A DNA stretch of 64,000 nt from Bacillus sp. OV322 (GCF_900112495.1 NZ_FOMA01000007.1:186001-250000), one strand, 5' to 3'. Counted from the first letter of the stretch, positions 35,240 through 44,874 are shown. Numbers and translations are program-made. Notes: generated by a model not told the origin, from the letters alone.

Positions 35240-35914
35240 TCAGGATTCGGGGAAAGTGGCTATGCCGTATCTTACTGCAAAGATTGCAGCCTGTGTGCGG
35301 TCCCTTAGTGAAAGCTTGCTGATAATATTAGATACATGGTTCTTCACTGTGCCTTCAGTGATAAAAAGAATTCCGGCTATTTCTTTATTGCTGTGTCCAT
35401 ATCCCAGCTGCCGGAGAACATCATGCTCACGTTCCGTTAAGTCATGCAAGCTTTCAGGAGCTTCTGAAGTCCTGCCGGAATCTTCAGTCCCTCTTGATTT
35501 CTTTAATTCCTGAACCATCTGCCCGGTTACATCCGGAGGAAGTACAATGCCGCCTGAATGCACAGTAATGATAGCCTGCACAATTGTATCTGTTGGCATA
35601 TCCTTTAATAAATAGCCGCTAGCTCCTTCAGAAAGCGCCTCGAATATCAGTTCGCTGTCACTGAAGGTTGTCAGCATCAGTGTTTTAACAGAGGGAATAT
35701 TCGAAGTAATCATCTTTGTTCCTTCAACACCATTTTTGACAGGCATTCTTATATCCATCAGCACGATATCCGGCTTGAGCTCCAATGCTTTTTCGTAAGC
35801 TTCCTGCCCATTCCCCGCTGTCCCCGCTACTTGGAGCTCTGGCCGCAAATCCAAGAGAGTGGCCAAACCGTCCCTGATCAGAGGCTGATCATCCACAACC
35901 ATTACTTTTATCAT
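35240..35914 (-). CDS. lnrK: NarL/LuxR-family response regulator, LnrK-like
   Basis: 224 residues; the ATG overlaps the kinase stop (ATGA) with AGGTGG upstream, so the longer frame from 35935 is rejected. Receiver domain with VDDQP at 7-11, phospho-acceptor Asp54 in LMDIRMPVKNG and a Lys in LLKDMP; then a LuxR-type helix-turn-helix (LTEREHDVLRQLGYGHSNKE and VKNHVSNIISKLSLRDRTQA). LnrK activates lnrLMN in response to polyene antibiotics in B. subtilis. Confidence 0.9.
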   Translation of the reverse strand: MIKVMVVDDQPLIRDGLATLLDLRPELQVAGTAGNGQEAYEKALELKPDIVLMDIRMPVKNGVEGTKMITSNIPSVKTLMLTTFSDSELIFEALSEGASGYLLKDMPTDTIVQAIITVHSGGIVLPPDVTGQMVQELKKSRGTEDSGRTSEAPESLHDLTEREHDVLRQLGYGHSNKEIAGILFITEGTVKNHVSNIISKLSLRDRTQAAIFAVRYGIATFPES

Positions 35915-37104
35915 GCGCTTCCACCTATCATCCATTTTTTTTGCAAAAGCGGAAATGTCACTTCCGTCTGGAAGCCTCCGCCAGCCAGGCTTTCAAAAAA
36001 GATTGTGCCAGCATGCTCTTCAATTCGCTCCTTCATATTTACAAGACCGAACCCCGGCATTATCTTAGCAGTACCAATTCCGTTGTCACAAATCATTAAT
36101 TTCACTTCACTTTCCCTGCACTCAATAAGTACATGGCTTTTTGAAGCAGCACCGTGGCGTTTAGCATTCGTCAGTGACTCCTGTATGACCCTGATGATTG
36201 TAGGCCTCATTGAATCAGGGATTGTCGAAGGATCTCCTTTCAGCTTAAGCTCGCTTTTCACGCCCGCGGCTTGATGGAAATCTTCAAGCATGGTGCGGAC
36301 TGCCATAATCAGGTTCTGTTCTCCTTTATCATCACTTCTTAATGTTTTGACAGAATAGCGGACCTCCTCAAGCGATGTCCTGGCAAGCTGATCGCAAATA
36401 GCAAGAATATCTTCTGACTTTTTCACATCACGTGCAAGAAACTCACGTGCAAGCTCCAGCTGAACAAGCAGCGCTGTCATTTTATGCCCGACAGTATCAT
36501 GGATTTCCCTTGCAACCCTATTCCTCTCCCTTGCCGTACTGAGCTCTTCCACCTGATCAGAATATTGTTTCAGCTGAAAGTGGGCTTCTGATAGAGCACG
36601 GTGTGATTCATCCAGTTTTTTATACTGCTCATTCAGCGTGTCGCTTGCATCATACAATTTCCTGACAAGGTTACCGCCGATTGCTCCGAAAGCAACAAAC
36701 GAAACATTTAATAAACCGCCTAAAAAATCAAATGATCCATAAACAATGAAACGCGCCAGAAATTCAGCCAGCAGAAATAGAAGAAATAGGATGCTGTAAG
36801 TTTTTAAAATCCTGACGTCAGAAATAGACATGAACAGGGTCATTGCAATTATGCCTAGAAGAATAAGGTATGCTGATGAATTCAGGTAAACAAATCCAAG
36901 GGCAAAGCATAACCCGCTGTCCAAATATATATTGGCCAGCCGAGTTTTCCTGCCGTTAGTCCAGAACATAGAGAAATGGCTGATTACCAGACCAAAGAGC
37001 ACCAGCACCACAAACACCTTTGACCAGAAATGGCCCGGGGGAGTATTATCATAATAAAACCAGCAAAACAAAATAAACATGACTACCCGAAGATGCAGCA
37101 ACAA
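35911..37104 (-). CDS. lnrJ: DesK-type sensor histidine kinase, LnrJ-like
   Basis: Start placed at the TTG with GGAGG 8 bases upstream (397 residues); the frame's first TTG, five codons earlier, lies before the GGAGG. Five or six N-terminal helices with almost no extracellular loops, a coiled-coil linker (residues ~150-190), a HisKA_3 box with His202 in REIHDTVGHKM and a short HATPase domain (LICDNGIGTAKIMPGFGLVN). Intramembrane-sensing kinases of this type feel membrane-active compounds. Overlaps lnrK by 4 bp. Confidence 0.88.
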   Translation of the reverse strand: MLLHLRVVMFILFCWFYYDNTPPGHFWSKVFVVLVLFGLVISHFSMFWTNGRKTRLANIYLDSGLCFALGFVYLNSSAYLILLGIIAMTLFMSISDVRILKTYSILFLLFLLAEFLARFIVYGSFDFLGGLLNVSFVAFGAIGGNLVRKLYDASDTLNEQYKKLDESHRALSEAHFQLKQYSDQVEELSTARERNRVAREIHDTVGHKMTALLVQLELAREFLARDVKKSEDILAICDQLARTSLEEVRYSVKTLRSDDKGEQNLIMAVRTMLEDFHQAAGVKSELKLKGDPSTIPDSMRPTIIRVIQESLTNAKRHGAASKSHVLIECRESEVKLMICDNGIGTAKIMPGFGLVNMKERIEEHAGTIFFESLAGGGFQTEVTFPLLQKKWMIGGSA

Positions 37105-37232
37105 AGTTATGTCCTCCAATCTTTTATCTTAATGATGACGAATTGCAAAAGAAAAATAAAGGAAAATTTTTCTGCATTTTCATATAAGAGGATAAAAACT
37201 TAATGTAAAAGATTATCTGAAAATCACAAATT

Positions 37233-37410
37233 AATCTCTTTTTTATAGATTGATGTTTTTAATGAGTTCCGTGAGGCCATTGCATTGTTAGACGGGTTTG
37301 ATTGAAGTGCGGGGTGCGAGACTCCTGCGGAATTGACCCAGAGGAGGCTGATATCCTGAAGCCGAAATCAGCCTCCTCGTTCCATATCAGCAAGATTTAC
37401 GACAACAGCC
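37233..37410 (+). mobile_element. MITE-like element, copy 3 (diverged)
   Basis: Left end degenerate (AATCTCTTTTTTATAGATTG), right end TTTACGACAACAGCC. The core GTGCGAGACTCCTGCGGAAT is recognisable; the middle is shortened and altered. No clear target duplication. It ends 28 bp before the next gene's ATG, so it may supply leader sequence. Confidence 0.55.
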
Positions 37411-37437
37411 TTTTAATAAAGTGAGGAGGGGGAACTG

Positions 37438-37743
37438 ATGCTCATAGCTTCCCTGGCTATAATGGCTGCAGGTATTTTGATATTTATAACAGGATATTCA
37501 CTGCGCAAGAGGGGAAAAACATCATTTATTGCAGGTAACAATGAAGTTTTCGTTCCTAATAATGAAAAGAAACTAGCTGGGCGCATAGGGGCAGTTGTCA
37601 TGCTGTTTGGTTCGATAACTATTTTGTTTCCCATAGTTTTTCAGATGATTGACGGGATAGAAGGATATCATTTTGCCATAATCGCAGCGGTTCATTTAGT
37701 TGCTGTGATTGTCATCATAGGTTTAGATCAAATGCACATATAG
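37438..37743 (+). CDS. Three-helix membrane protein, DUF3784-like
   Basis: 101 residues with AGGAGGGGG 6 bases before the ATG. Helix 1 (LIASLAIMAAGILIFITGYS), a basic/polar loop (RKRGKTSFIAGNNEVF), then two further helices. The layout of helix, short loop, two helices with an AG.N...N..K.AG pattern is that of DUF3784-type membrane proteins, whose role is unknown. No operon partner. Confidence 0.65.
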   Translation: MLIASLAIMAAGILIFITGYSLRKRGKTSFIAGNNEVFVPNNEKKLAGRIGAVVMLFGSITILFPIVFQMIDGIEGYHFAIIAAVHLVAVIVIIGLDQMHI

Positions 37744-37803
37744 GTTTAAAAAAAATGCCAATAACCTCTGCAAAGGTATATCAGCATAATAAAAACCTCC
37801 CAT

Positions 37804-39150
37804 TCAAAAAAATGCCCGATAAAGGGCGCCAACCGCCTTTTTTTCATCATTTTCATGCACCCCGAACATCATGCTCACTTCAGAAGAGCCCTGGTTTATC
37901 ATCTCAATATTTACGGAAGCATCAGCTAAAGCTTGAGATGCCCTTGCAGCTGTACCAACATTCTGCCTCATTCCTTCCCCGACAATCATGACCAAAGCAA
38001 GATCACGTTCAATCACCACTTCATCTGCCCTTAGTTCTTTTTTGATTTCACTGATAATCATATCTTCTTCGTTTCTGCCAATTTGTTCCTGCCTCAGAAT
38101 AAGCGTCACATCATCAATGCCTGAGGGTATATGTTCGTAAGAAACTCCATGTTTCTCAAGTATTTGCAGGAGCTTTCTGCCAAATCCGATTTCCCTGTTC
38201 ATTAGGTATTTACTGATATAAATCCTGCAAAAACCATTGTCGCTGGCAATCCCGGTTACTGGGCCATTTTTATTATCACGCGAACTTACCACAAGTGTTC
38301 CCTCAGCTTCAGGATTATTCGTATTCCTGATATGGACTGGTATGGCTGCACGGAACGCCGGAACTAATGCTTCATCGTGGAATACTGAAAATCCGGCATA
38401 TGACAGCTCCCTCATTTCCCTGTATGTCAGCTCCCTGATTTCCTTGGGATGAGTGATTATACTGGGATTCACAGCATAAACAGCATCAACATCTGTAAAA
38501 TTTTCATATATATCGGCACCCATGCCATTTGCAAGGATAGCACCGGTAATATCCGATCCGCTTCTTGAAAACGTCATTACTTCTCCTTCTGTGTTATAGC
38601 CAAAAAAACCAGGGAAAATAATAATGCCCTCATGCTCACGGAGCTTTGAAAGACGTTCGTAGGATTGCGGCAGAACCTGTGCGTTTCCTGGTTCATTGCT
38701 GACAATCAGGCCAGCGGTCCTTGGGTTCATATAGCTGGCATTTTGCCCCTGTGACTGAAAATAGGCCGCAATAAGCCTGGCATGGTTATCCTCTCCGCTT
38801 GCTTTAATGCGATCCAGGTATTTGCGGGGATTGTTTCTTTTTCCCTTTAAAAGGCCAAGTATGTTTTGGCTGATTTCTTCCCCAACGCTGCTGGGAAGCT
38901 GAAGCTCTTCCGCTATTTGTTGGTACCTTAAAATGACTGCGGCAGCAATTTCATCATATTCCCTGTTGTTTAACGTACGCTCCCCGCACTCTATTAATAA
39001 ATCTGTGACTTTCACATCTTCTTCAAATCTCTTGCCCGGTGCCGATACCACTACTGCTTTTCTCTCGGGATCGGAAACTACAATGTTATAAACCTTCTTG
39101 ATTTGTTCAGATGTAGAAAGGGATGAACCTCCAAACTTTACAACCTTCAT
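37804..39150 (-). CDS. thrD: Aspartokinase (ThrD/YclM type)
   Basis: 448 residues from the ATG with AGGAGTT 8 bases upstream. N-terminal KVVKFGGSSLS nucleotide-binding motif, then TFSRSGSDITGAILA and YENFTDVDAVYAVNPSIITH in the kinase domain, and two C-terminal ACT domains (from ~300; VEGEGMRQ-like IVGEGMRQNVGTAARASQAL). It phosphorylates aspartate, the first step to lysine, threonine and methionine. Length and single-gene context fit the lone monofunctional Bacillus enzyme III (YclM/ThrD). No riboswitch was seen upstream. Confidence 0.9.
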   Translation of the reverse strand: MKVVKFGGSSLSTSEQIKKVYNIVVSDPERKAVVVSAPGKRFEEDVKVTDLLIECGERTLNNREYDEIAAAVILRYQQIAEELQLPSSVGEEISQNILGLLKGKRNNPRKYLDRIKASGEDNHARLIAAYFQSQGQNASYMNPRTAGLIVSNEPGNAQVLPQSYERLSKLREHEGIIIFPGFFGYNTEGEVMTFSRSGSDITGAILANGMGADIYENFTDVDAVYAVNPSIITHPKEIRELTYREMRELSYAGFSVFHDEALVPAFRAAIPVHIRNTNNPEAEGTLVVSSRDNKNGPVTGIASDNGFCRIYISKYLMNREIGFGRKLLQILEKHGVSYEHIPSGIDDVTLILRQEQIGRNEEDMIISEIKKELRADEVVIERDLALVMIVGEGMRQNVGTAARASQALADASVNIEMINQGSSEVSMMFGVHENDEKKAVGALYRAFF

Positions 39151-39283
39151 TGACACAACTCCTATTTTCGTAATAGTCTGTGAATTTTAATTTTCATTAT
39201 CACTCTAATACAAAAAAAATTCAAGAAAATTCTTCCTCATACATACAAATGTTTATGCAGAGAGAACGAAAAATTAAAATAGC

Positions 39284-39507
39284 AAGCTGTCTTCATAAAC
39301 TTTGTTGCTATGAAACAAGGTGGCTGCTTTCCGCTCCAGGATGCTCGCTTTCAGGCGATGAGATTCCTCGGCTGCGCCTGCTTAGGTCTCTCTTGTTCTG
39401 CTAATCTAAGCAGAAGTCTTGCACCTTACACTCCAATCAACCTGACTTGACAATGGGCACGCCTCACATAACAATTTTAAAAAACAACAATCTTTAAGAA
39501 AAGAGCC
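39284..39507 (-). mobile_element. MITE-like element, copy 4 (reverse orientation)
   Basis: Reads in reverse: AAGCTGTCTTCATAAAC at the left is the right-end repeat, and TTTAAGAAAAGAGCC at the right is the left-end repeat. Flanks AAATAGC (39277-39283) and AAATAGT (39508-39514) agree at 6 of 7 bases. Confidence 0.72.
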
Positions 39508-39517
39508 AAATAGTATA

Positions 39518-39551
39518 ACAAAGCCCGCAGCATGGCATGTGCGGGCTTTGT
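39518..39551. terminator. Terminator of the chemoreceptor operon
   Basis: ACAAAGCCCGCA and TGCGGGCTTTGT, a perfect 12-bp stem with a 10-base loop, with T/A-rich flanks on both sides. Confidence 0.8.
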
Positions 39552-39656
39552 CTTATAAATTGGACTTGTATCTGATGATTTCTCTGCAGCTGACAGCACT
39601 CTCTGGCGGACCAGAAGAATTGGCATGGACTAGCAATTTGAAATCCGAATAGAACT

Positions 39657-41306
39657 TTATAATTTAAAAGAGGATATGGAGCTCTGAAGCTCTTCAGCCA
39701 AGCTGGACAAAGATACAGCTGCAGCATTTACTTCCTCCATGGAAGCAAGCTGTTCCTCTGATGCTGAAGCTACATCAACGGCACTTCCTGATGTATTGGA
39801 AGCAACATTCAGCATTTCATGCACATGGCCGTATATCTGGCCGACTTCCTGATTAATTCCCTGGGAAACCTCAGTAATTCCTTTAATTTGTATGCCCATC
39901 TCCAGAATGGCAGCAAGGATATCGCTGAAAATCATTTCTGTTCGATTGGCGATATCCAGCCCGGTTTGAACCTTTTCTTTTACAAATCCAACTGATTGTA
40001 CCGTTTTAACTGTTTCCTTTTGAATATCCTGAGTGATGCCGGATATTTGTGAAACTGATTGGCTTGTCTGTTCTGCAAGTTTCCTTACTTCATCTGCCAC
40101 TACAGCAAATCCTTTTCCTGCTTCACCCGCCCGTGCAGCTTCGATTGCTGCATTAAGCGCAAGAAGGTTCGTTTGATCTGCTATGGCCGTAATCAGATTT
40201 AATATTGTGCTTATTTCATCAGAACGGGTATGCAGCTCATTTAATGCAGTATCTGTCTGCTCTACAGATTCATGGATAGACTTCATTTGAGAAACGGTTT
40301 CGTTAACATACCCGGATCCCTGCTTTGTCTTATCATTGGCTGAAATGGTAAGCTGCAGGACAGCGGCAGCATTGTCTGATATCTGTTTTACTGCATTTGT
40401 TGTTTGTTCAACAGATTGTACTGACTCCACACTCATTTTCGTCTGCTGTTCTGCTCCCGCAGATACCTGCTGAATGGATGAAGTAATTTGTTCTGTTCCT
40501 TTCATTGTTTCATCAGCACTTGCCATCAGCTCTTCCGCTGATGCAGCCAGCTGGCCAGAACTATTGCCGACCCTTTCAATGACCCTTCTCAGGTTTTCTG
40601 TCATTTGACTAAATGCTTTATTTAGTTGGGCTACTTCATCCTTCGTCCGAACTTTTATCGTCTGCACATTCAGATTGCCTTCCGCAATTTCTCTTGCATT
40701 TTGGGCAATTTTATTAATTGGCCCGGTAATCCTCCGGGTAAAGATAATGGATGAAACCACACTTCCTGCCAAAAGGATACCTAAGGCAATTAAAGAAAAG
40801 GTCACAATCCCCTGAATTTGATTTTTCAGATTCTGCTGCATTTGCTCATACTGCTGATTAATCGAGTATTTCAGTTCATAAATATCATTCATCATTCCCT
40901 TGGTTCTTAATGACTGCCGCTTAATTTCCGCCTGATTTTTTGCAGAGAGAGATTTAAGCGAGGTTTCGCTGATTTCATCTAGCTTTAAGGAGATCCTGTT
41001 GACAGAAACCTTCTCCTCCTTGTCATTAATTTTTCCCTTTAAGGTTTTAAACGCCGCCTTTGATGCCATGATATCCTTTGAAATATCATTTGCATTGCTG
41101 TCAGAAATATTAAGAGAATAAGCACTCAATGATTTTCCCATGCTTTTTGCAGAGCTATTCAGCTCTTCGACATTCATTAATAATGCTACCGTACTTTCAG
41201 TCGAGGACTTTAGGGCTTTAAGTCCCAAAATATTGTATCCTATGATAATGGCAGACAAAAACAAAGGTAAAAGTGACATTATTAATATTTTTTGTTTAAG
41301 CTTCAT
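39657..41306 (-). CDS. Methyl-accepting chemotaxis protein
   Basis: 549 residues: helix at ~7-28, a helical 4HB-type sensor of about 135 residues, second helix at ~163-190, HAMP domain ([20 protein letters not shown]) and the long signalling hairpin with the conserved tip [20 protein letters not shown] and [12 protein letters not shown]. Methylation-type Gln/Glu pairs flank the tip. Located 22 bp after a BMP-family lipoprotein gene on the same strand, so the two are very probably one operon; the lipoprotein may present ligand to the receptor. Confidence 0.93.
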   Translation of the reverse strand: MKLKQKILIMSLLPLFLSAIIIGYNILGLKALKSSTESTVALLMNVEELNSSAKSMGKSLSAYSLNISDSNANDISKDIMASKAAFKTLKGKINDKEEKVSVNRISLKLDEISETSLKSLSAKNQAEIKRQSLRTKGMMNDIYELKYSINQQYEQMQQNLKNQIQGIVTFSLIALGILLAGSVVSSIIFTRRITGPINKIAQNAREIAEGNLNVQTIKVRTKDEVAQLNKAFSQMTENLRRVIERVGNSSGQLAASAEELMASADETMKGTEQITSSIQQVSAGAEQQTKMSVESVQSVEQTTNAVKQISDNAAAVLQLTISANDKTKQGSGYVNETVSQMKSIHESVEQTDTALNELHTRSDEISTILNLITAIADQTNLLALNAAIEAARAGEAGKGFAVVADEVRKLAEQTSQSVSQISGITQDIQKETVKTVQSVGFVKEKVQTGLDIANRTEMIFSDILAAILEMGIQIKGITEVSQGINQEVGQIYGHVHEMLNVASNTSGSAVDVASASEEQLASMEEVNAAAVSLSSLAEELQSSISSFKL

Positions 41307-41328
41307 ATGTGATTACTCCATTCAATTC

Positions 41329-42312
41329 TTAAGGTAGTATACTTATGGATCCGCCGGAAATATTGCTGCGCAGGCGATCCAATGTTTCATCTTCCGCTGG
41401 TGAAAGCTTAATAACCGTAATTGGCGCGATTCCAACGCCGTTTTCTTTGATTCCTAAACTGCTGTTTTTTTGTTTGATTTTTCCGTGTTCCGCATATTCC
41501 TTCACCGCGTTATAGACTGCTACATCCACTCGCTTAAGCATCGATGACACGACTGACTTTTCTGCTACAAAATATTGATCGCTGTCTACTCCAAATGAAT
41601 AAACACCGGCCTTTTGTGCCTCTAGGATTACGCCCACTCCTGTAAATCCTGCTGCCTGATACAGATAATCCGCTTTCTTTTTTATCAAATCTTCAGCTAT
41701 CTTAGCCCCTGCCTTGTCATCACCAAAGCTGCCCGCAAACCGGGAAATAACTTTTGCTTTTGGATTAACGGATCTTGCCCCTTCAATGAATCCTTTTTCA
41801 AATTTTCGGATCAAGGGAACATCCACCCCTCCTACAAAGCCTAAGGTATTGGTCTTCGTCTTCATGCCAGCAATGGCACCGATTAAATAAGACCCTTCTT
41901 CTTCTTTAAAAGTTACGGAGTAGACATTAGGAAGCTTTGATTCAGAATCCACAATCAGAAAATCCGTATGAGGATATTTTTTAGCTACTTTGTCCATGGC
42001 TTCCTGCATGGAAAATCCAAGTCCTATAACTAAATCATTTCCTCCTTTCACCAATTGCTCCAGCCCTTTTTCGTAGGTTTTCGTTTCACCGATTTCCCTG
42101 TAATCAAACTTCACTCCAAGAGTGTCCCTCGCTTTTTCAAGACCTTCAAAGCCTGCATCCGAAAAGGATTGATCTCCAAGGCCTGCATCCGACAGCATGA
42201 TGCCGATTTTAACTCTATGCTTAGAGGCACTTGCTGTTTTATCTTGATTAGAACAACCTGCTGCACTAGCCAGCAAGACCAGTATGATTGACAACATCAG
42301 AATTTTTTTCAT
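41329..42312 (-). CDS. BMP-family substrate-binding lipoprotein
   Basis: 327 residues from the ATG reading MKKILMLSIILVLLASAAGC, with GGATGG 8 bases upstream. Lipobox Cys20. The body is the PnrA/Med-like periplasmic-binding fold: KIGIMLSDAGLGDQSFSDAG, DLVIGLGFSMQEAM and GFVGGVDVPLIRKFEKGFIE. The family binds nucleosides for import or sensing. No permease or ATPase gene is adjacent; instead a chemoreceptor follows at 22 bp. A sensing rather than transport role is therefore likely (inference). Confidence 0.88.
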   Translation of the reverse strand: MKKILMLSIILVLLASAAGCSNQDKTASASKHRVKIGIMLSDAGLGDQSFSDAGFEGLEKARDTLGVKFDYREIGETKTYEKGLEQLVKGGNDLVIGLGFSMQEAMDKVAKKYPHTDFLIVDSESKLPNVYSVTFKEEEGSYLIGAIAGMKTKTNTLGFVGGVDVPLIRKFEKGFIEGARSVNPKAKVISRFAGSFGDDKAGAKIAEDLIKKKADYLYQAAGFTGVGVILEAQKAGVYSFGVDSDQYFVAEKSVVSSMLKRVDVAVYNAVKEYAEHGKIKQKNSSLGIKENGVGIAPITVIKLSPAEDETLDRLRSNISGGSISILP

Positions 42313-42476
42313 AACAAAATCCATCCCTGCTTATTATTTTGAATTCATACTATATAACGGCCATTTCCGGATAAATGTTTATAGTTTTATTAATTATCGC
42401 AATATACAATTAATTCAGACAGGAATATCTTAGGGAATAATTTTGTGACTATGTAAAATTTTCTGAATCTCTATAC

Positions 42477-42519
42477 AAAAACTCTACTTATTCCCTATTA
42501 GAATAAGTAGAGTTTTTTT
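42477..42519. terminator. Strong hairpin upstream of the BMP gene
   Basis: AAAAACTCTACTTATTC and GAATAAGTAGAGTTTTT, a perfect 17-bp stem with a 7-base loop, T runs on both strands. It shields the BMP promoter region from upstream transcription. Confidence 0.85.
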
Positions 42520-42677
42520 GATATTATTTTTCCTATTCAAGTTTTATTTATATTGCCTTGCCCTTGCATTCACATGCCAATTAGACCACGAAAATGCGGC
42601 TCCATCAACCCGTTTATTGTATCTGCATCCATATAATCATTGTTTTTGAATAGATGACCTTTATTGTAAAACAAAAA

Positions 42678-42711
42678 AGCCCAATCCTTTAAAAAATCAA
42701 GGACTTGGGCT
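42678..42711 (-). terminator. Terminator downstream of queF
   Basis: AGCCCAA-CCTT and AAGG-CTTGGGCT pair around an A/T loop; on the minus strand TTTTTTG follows. It is 230 bp after the queF stop, with MITE copy 5 between. Confidence 0.7.
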
Positions 42712-42740
42712 CGTGGTGTTGTTAATACATATTTAAGAGC

Positions 42741-42895
42741 ACTAGGTTGATTGGAACGGAAGGTGCGAGACTCCTGCGGGATCAGCGGGATAGGTGAGAC
42801 CCCGCAGACGCATAGCGTCGAGGAAGCTCACCGCACGCCCCGCGGAAAGCGAATCACCCCTACGTTCCAATCAACCGGGCAAAGTAACGACAGCC
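42741..42895 (+). mobile_element. MITE-like element, copy 5 (left end missing)
   Basis: Core with perfect 14-bp inverted arms: GGTTGATTGGAACG (42745-42758) and CGTTCCAATCAACC (42863-42876), then AGTAACGACAGCC at the right end. The usual ~65-base left end (AGGCTCTTTTC...) is not recognisable. Confidence 0.65.
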
Positions 42896-42942
42896 ATACA
42901 AGACTTTTTCAGTGCCCCCAAAAAGCTTCTGTCATTATTTCA

Positions 42943-43440
42943 TTAGCGGTTGTCGACTTTTTCCGGATACAAGTCGTGGTTCATTAACCTGTAATTCGCC
43001 ATTTCTTCAAATTTAGTTCCAGGCTTTCCGTAGTTCGTATATGGATCAATGGAAATACCGCCTCTTGGCGTAAATTTGCCCCATACCTCTATATACCTTG
43101 GATCCATTAATTCAATAAGATCATTCATGATAATATTCATGCAATCTTCATGAAAGTCGCCGTGATTACGGAAGCTGAACAGATAAAGCTTCAAGGATTT
43201 GCTTTCGACCATTTTTTCTCCAGGTATATAGCTGATATAGATAGTGGCAAAATCCGGCTGTCCCGTTATCGGGCAAAGGCTGGTAAATTCCGGACAATTA
43301 AACTTCACAAAATAGTCGCGGTTTGGATGCTTATTATCAAAGCTTTCCAGAATCTCCGGTGAATAATCAAATAAATATTTTGTTCCCTGATTCCCAAGCA
43401 GTGTAATATCCGTTAGTTCTTCTGTCTTTCTGCCAGACAT
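42943..43440 (-). CDS. queF: NADPH-dependent 7-cyano-7-deazaguanine reductase
   Basis: 165 residues, the same length as the B. subtilis unimodular QueF. The nucleophile Cys56 sits in [13 protein letters not shown] with the acid Asp63, and the QueF NADPH-binding motif [15 protein letters not shown] follows near residue 80. It reduces preQ0 to preQ1 in queuosine synthesis. The other preQ0 genes (queC, D, E) are not adjacent. A preQ1-I riboswitch with its own promoter lies 270 bases upstream, confirming pathway control of this single gene. Confidence 0.95.
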   Translation of the reverse strand: MSGRKTEELTDITLLGNQGTKYLFDYSPEILESFDNKHPNRDYFVKFNCPEFTSLCPITGQPDFATIYISYIPGEKMVESKSLKLYLFSFRNHGDFHEDCMNIIMNDLIELMDPRYIEVWGKFTPRGGISIDPYTNYGKPGTKFEEMANYRLMNHDLYPEKVDNR

Positions 43441-43668
43441 GTTATTTCCTCCTAATATCCCGTTTCACTAAAGAGTGTACTCTAACCGGAAGCATATAAA
43501 AAAAGGTACTGTTAAACAAATGCGGAATTTTGTTCAGTACGCCAGAACTTATTGGCGGTTATTCATGCGTCTGCCAGGATTCGCTTTTATATTAATCCGC
43601 CAGCATTCCCGCAATCCGCTTCAATCCGCAATGTGCAGAAACCACCAATGTGCGCCTAAAAAAAGAAA

Positions 43669-43694
43669 AACCATATCGCTAAAGTGATATGGTT
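43669..43694 (-). terminator. Riboswitch-controlled terminator in the queF leader
   Basis: AACCATATC and GATATGGTT, perfect 9-bp stem with an 8-base loop; on the minus strand TTTTTCTTTTTTT follows. It starts 18 bases after the preQ1 aptamer. Confidence 0.8.
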
Positions 43695-43712
43695 GATTGG
43701 TATAGGATCAAG

Positions 43713-43755
43713 CCATAGTTTTTTATAGAGGGTTGCCGCTATGAACCTCTCCCGC
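43713..43755 (-). ncRNA. preQ1-I riboswitch aptamer
   Basis: On the minus strand AGAGGTTCATAGC, then AACCCTCTATAAAAAACTAT. P1 pairs AGAGG with CCTCT, the A-rich tail fills the P1 groove, and CATAG pairs with CTATG to form the pseudoknot. This is nearly the textbook Bacillus queC aptamer. Ligand binding should favour the downstream terminator and shut off queF. Confidence 0.92.
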
Positions 43756-43783
43756 TTCACGGAATATGTATTTTTTCTTTGTT

Positions 43784-43812
43784 ACTATATGTAAAAAATC
43801 AGGGTTTGTCAA
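43784..43812 (-). promoter_or_regulatory. Sigma-A promoter of the preQ1-queF transcript
   Basis: On the minus strand TTGACA, 17 bases, TATAGT, about 25 bases before the aptamer. Confidence 0.8.
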
Positions 43813-43987
43813 TCTCATTTTCCCATCCTCTTGATTGAGGGGTCTGTTAAAGCTCCATTGATATTTTTTCAACCGGACCGATTTATAAAACCTTTATTAA
43901 ATCCGTTTTTACTTTCTTTTGTTAGGGTATCTGTATTTTAAAAATAATATTTGGGTTAAAGAGAGATAATAAGGAGTGCTTAATTCG

Positions 43988-44016
43988 TTGACAAGCAAAT
44001 TTTTTTCAAGTATTCT
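43988..44016 (+). promoter_or_regulatory. Sigma-A promoter of the tcy-type operon
   Basis: TTGACA, 17 bases, TATTCT, 46 bp upstream of the lipoprotein ATG. No CymR box, S-box or T-box was recognised between it and the gene. Confidence 0.65.
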
Positions 44017-44061
44017 GATTAAGTTTTAAATAATACCGATAAAAATAGTGGGGGTTAAGAT

Positions 44062-44859
44062 ATGAAGAAAGCAGCATGGTCTTTTCTTGCATTGATTCTT
44101 GTCGTGGCTTTATCAGCCTGCGGCACAAGCAAGGATAAAAACAACTCAGCATCAAACAGTCTTTACGATCAAGTAAAGAAAAAAGGCGAAGTAACAATTG
44201 GTACAGAAGGAACTTATGCACCCTTTACCTTTCATGACAAATCAGGCAAGTTAACTGGATTTGACATCGAAATTGCCCAGGAAGTTTTCAAACGCATGAA
44301 TATCAAGCCAAAGTTCATTGAAACAAAATGGGACGGCATGATTGCCGGACTTGATTCTAAACGCTATGACATGGTAGCCAATGAAGTTGCTGTGCGTGAT
44401 GACCGTTTAAAGAAATATGACATGTCAGATCCTTACATCGTTTCTAAAGCTGTCCTTATTGTAAATAAGAACAACAAAGACATTAAAAAACCTGATGATT
44501 TGAAAGGCAAGAAAGTTGCACAGTCACTAGACAGCAACTACCGCAAAATTGCTGAACAGCACGGAGCAACAAACACAGTAGTGGATGGCTTCAATCAGTC
44601 CATTGACCTTATTACTTCAAAAAGGGTTGATGCAACACTTAATGACAGCCTTTCATACCTTGATTTAATCCATCAGCGTCCTGAATTGCCGATTAAGAAG
44701 GTATATGAAGAAAACAATGCAACAAGCAATGCTTTCCTTTTCCGTAAAGACAGCGGCAAGCTTGTAACTGAAATCAATAAAGCCTTGGCAGATATGAAAA
44801 AAGACGGTACGTACTTAAAAATCTCTAAAAAATGGTTTGGAACGGACGTATCGAAGTAA
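44062..44859 (+). CDS. tcyA: Amino-acid (probably cystine) ABC importer, binding lipoprotein
   Basis: 265 residues; signal peptide ending in the lipobox ALSAC (Cys20). Family-3 solute-binding fold: VTIGTEGTYAPFTFHDKSGK, LTGFDIEIAQEV, and the ligand Arg/Asp region NEVAVRDDRLKKYDMSDPY. GGGGG lies 7 bases before the ATG. Resembles TcyA, the cystine-binding protein of tcyABC; the three-gene order binding protein, permease, ATPase is the same. Cystine specificity is inferred from resemblance. Confidence 0.82.
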   Translation: MKKAAWSFLALILVVALSACGTSKDKNNSASNSLYDQVKKKGEVTIGTEGTYAPFTFHDKSGKLTGFDIEIAQEVFKRMNIKPKFIETKWDGMIAGLDSKRYDMVANEVAVRDDRLKKYDMSDPYIVSKAVLIVNKNNKDIKKPDDLKGKKVAQSLDSNYRKIAEQHGATNTVVDGFNQSIDLITSKRVDATLNDSLSYLDLIHQRPELPIKKVYEENNATSNAFLFRKDSGKLVTEINKALADMKKDGTYLKISKKWFGTDVSK

Positions 44860-44874
44860 AGGAATTGAATAGAT

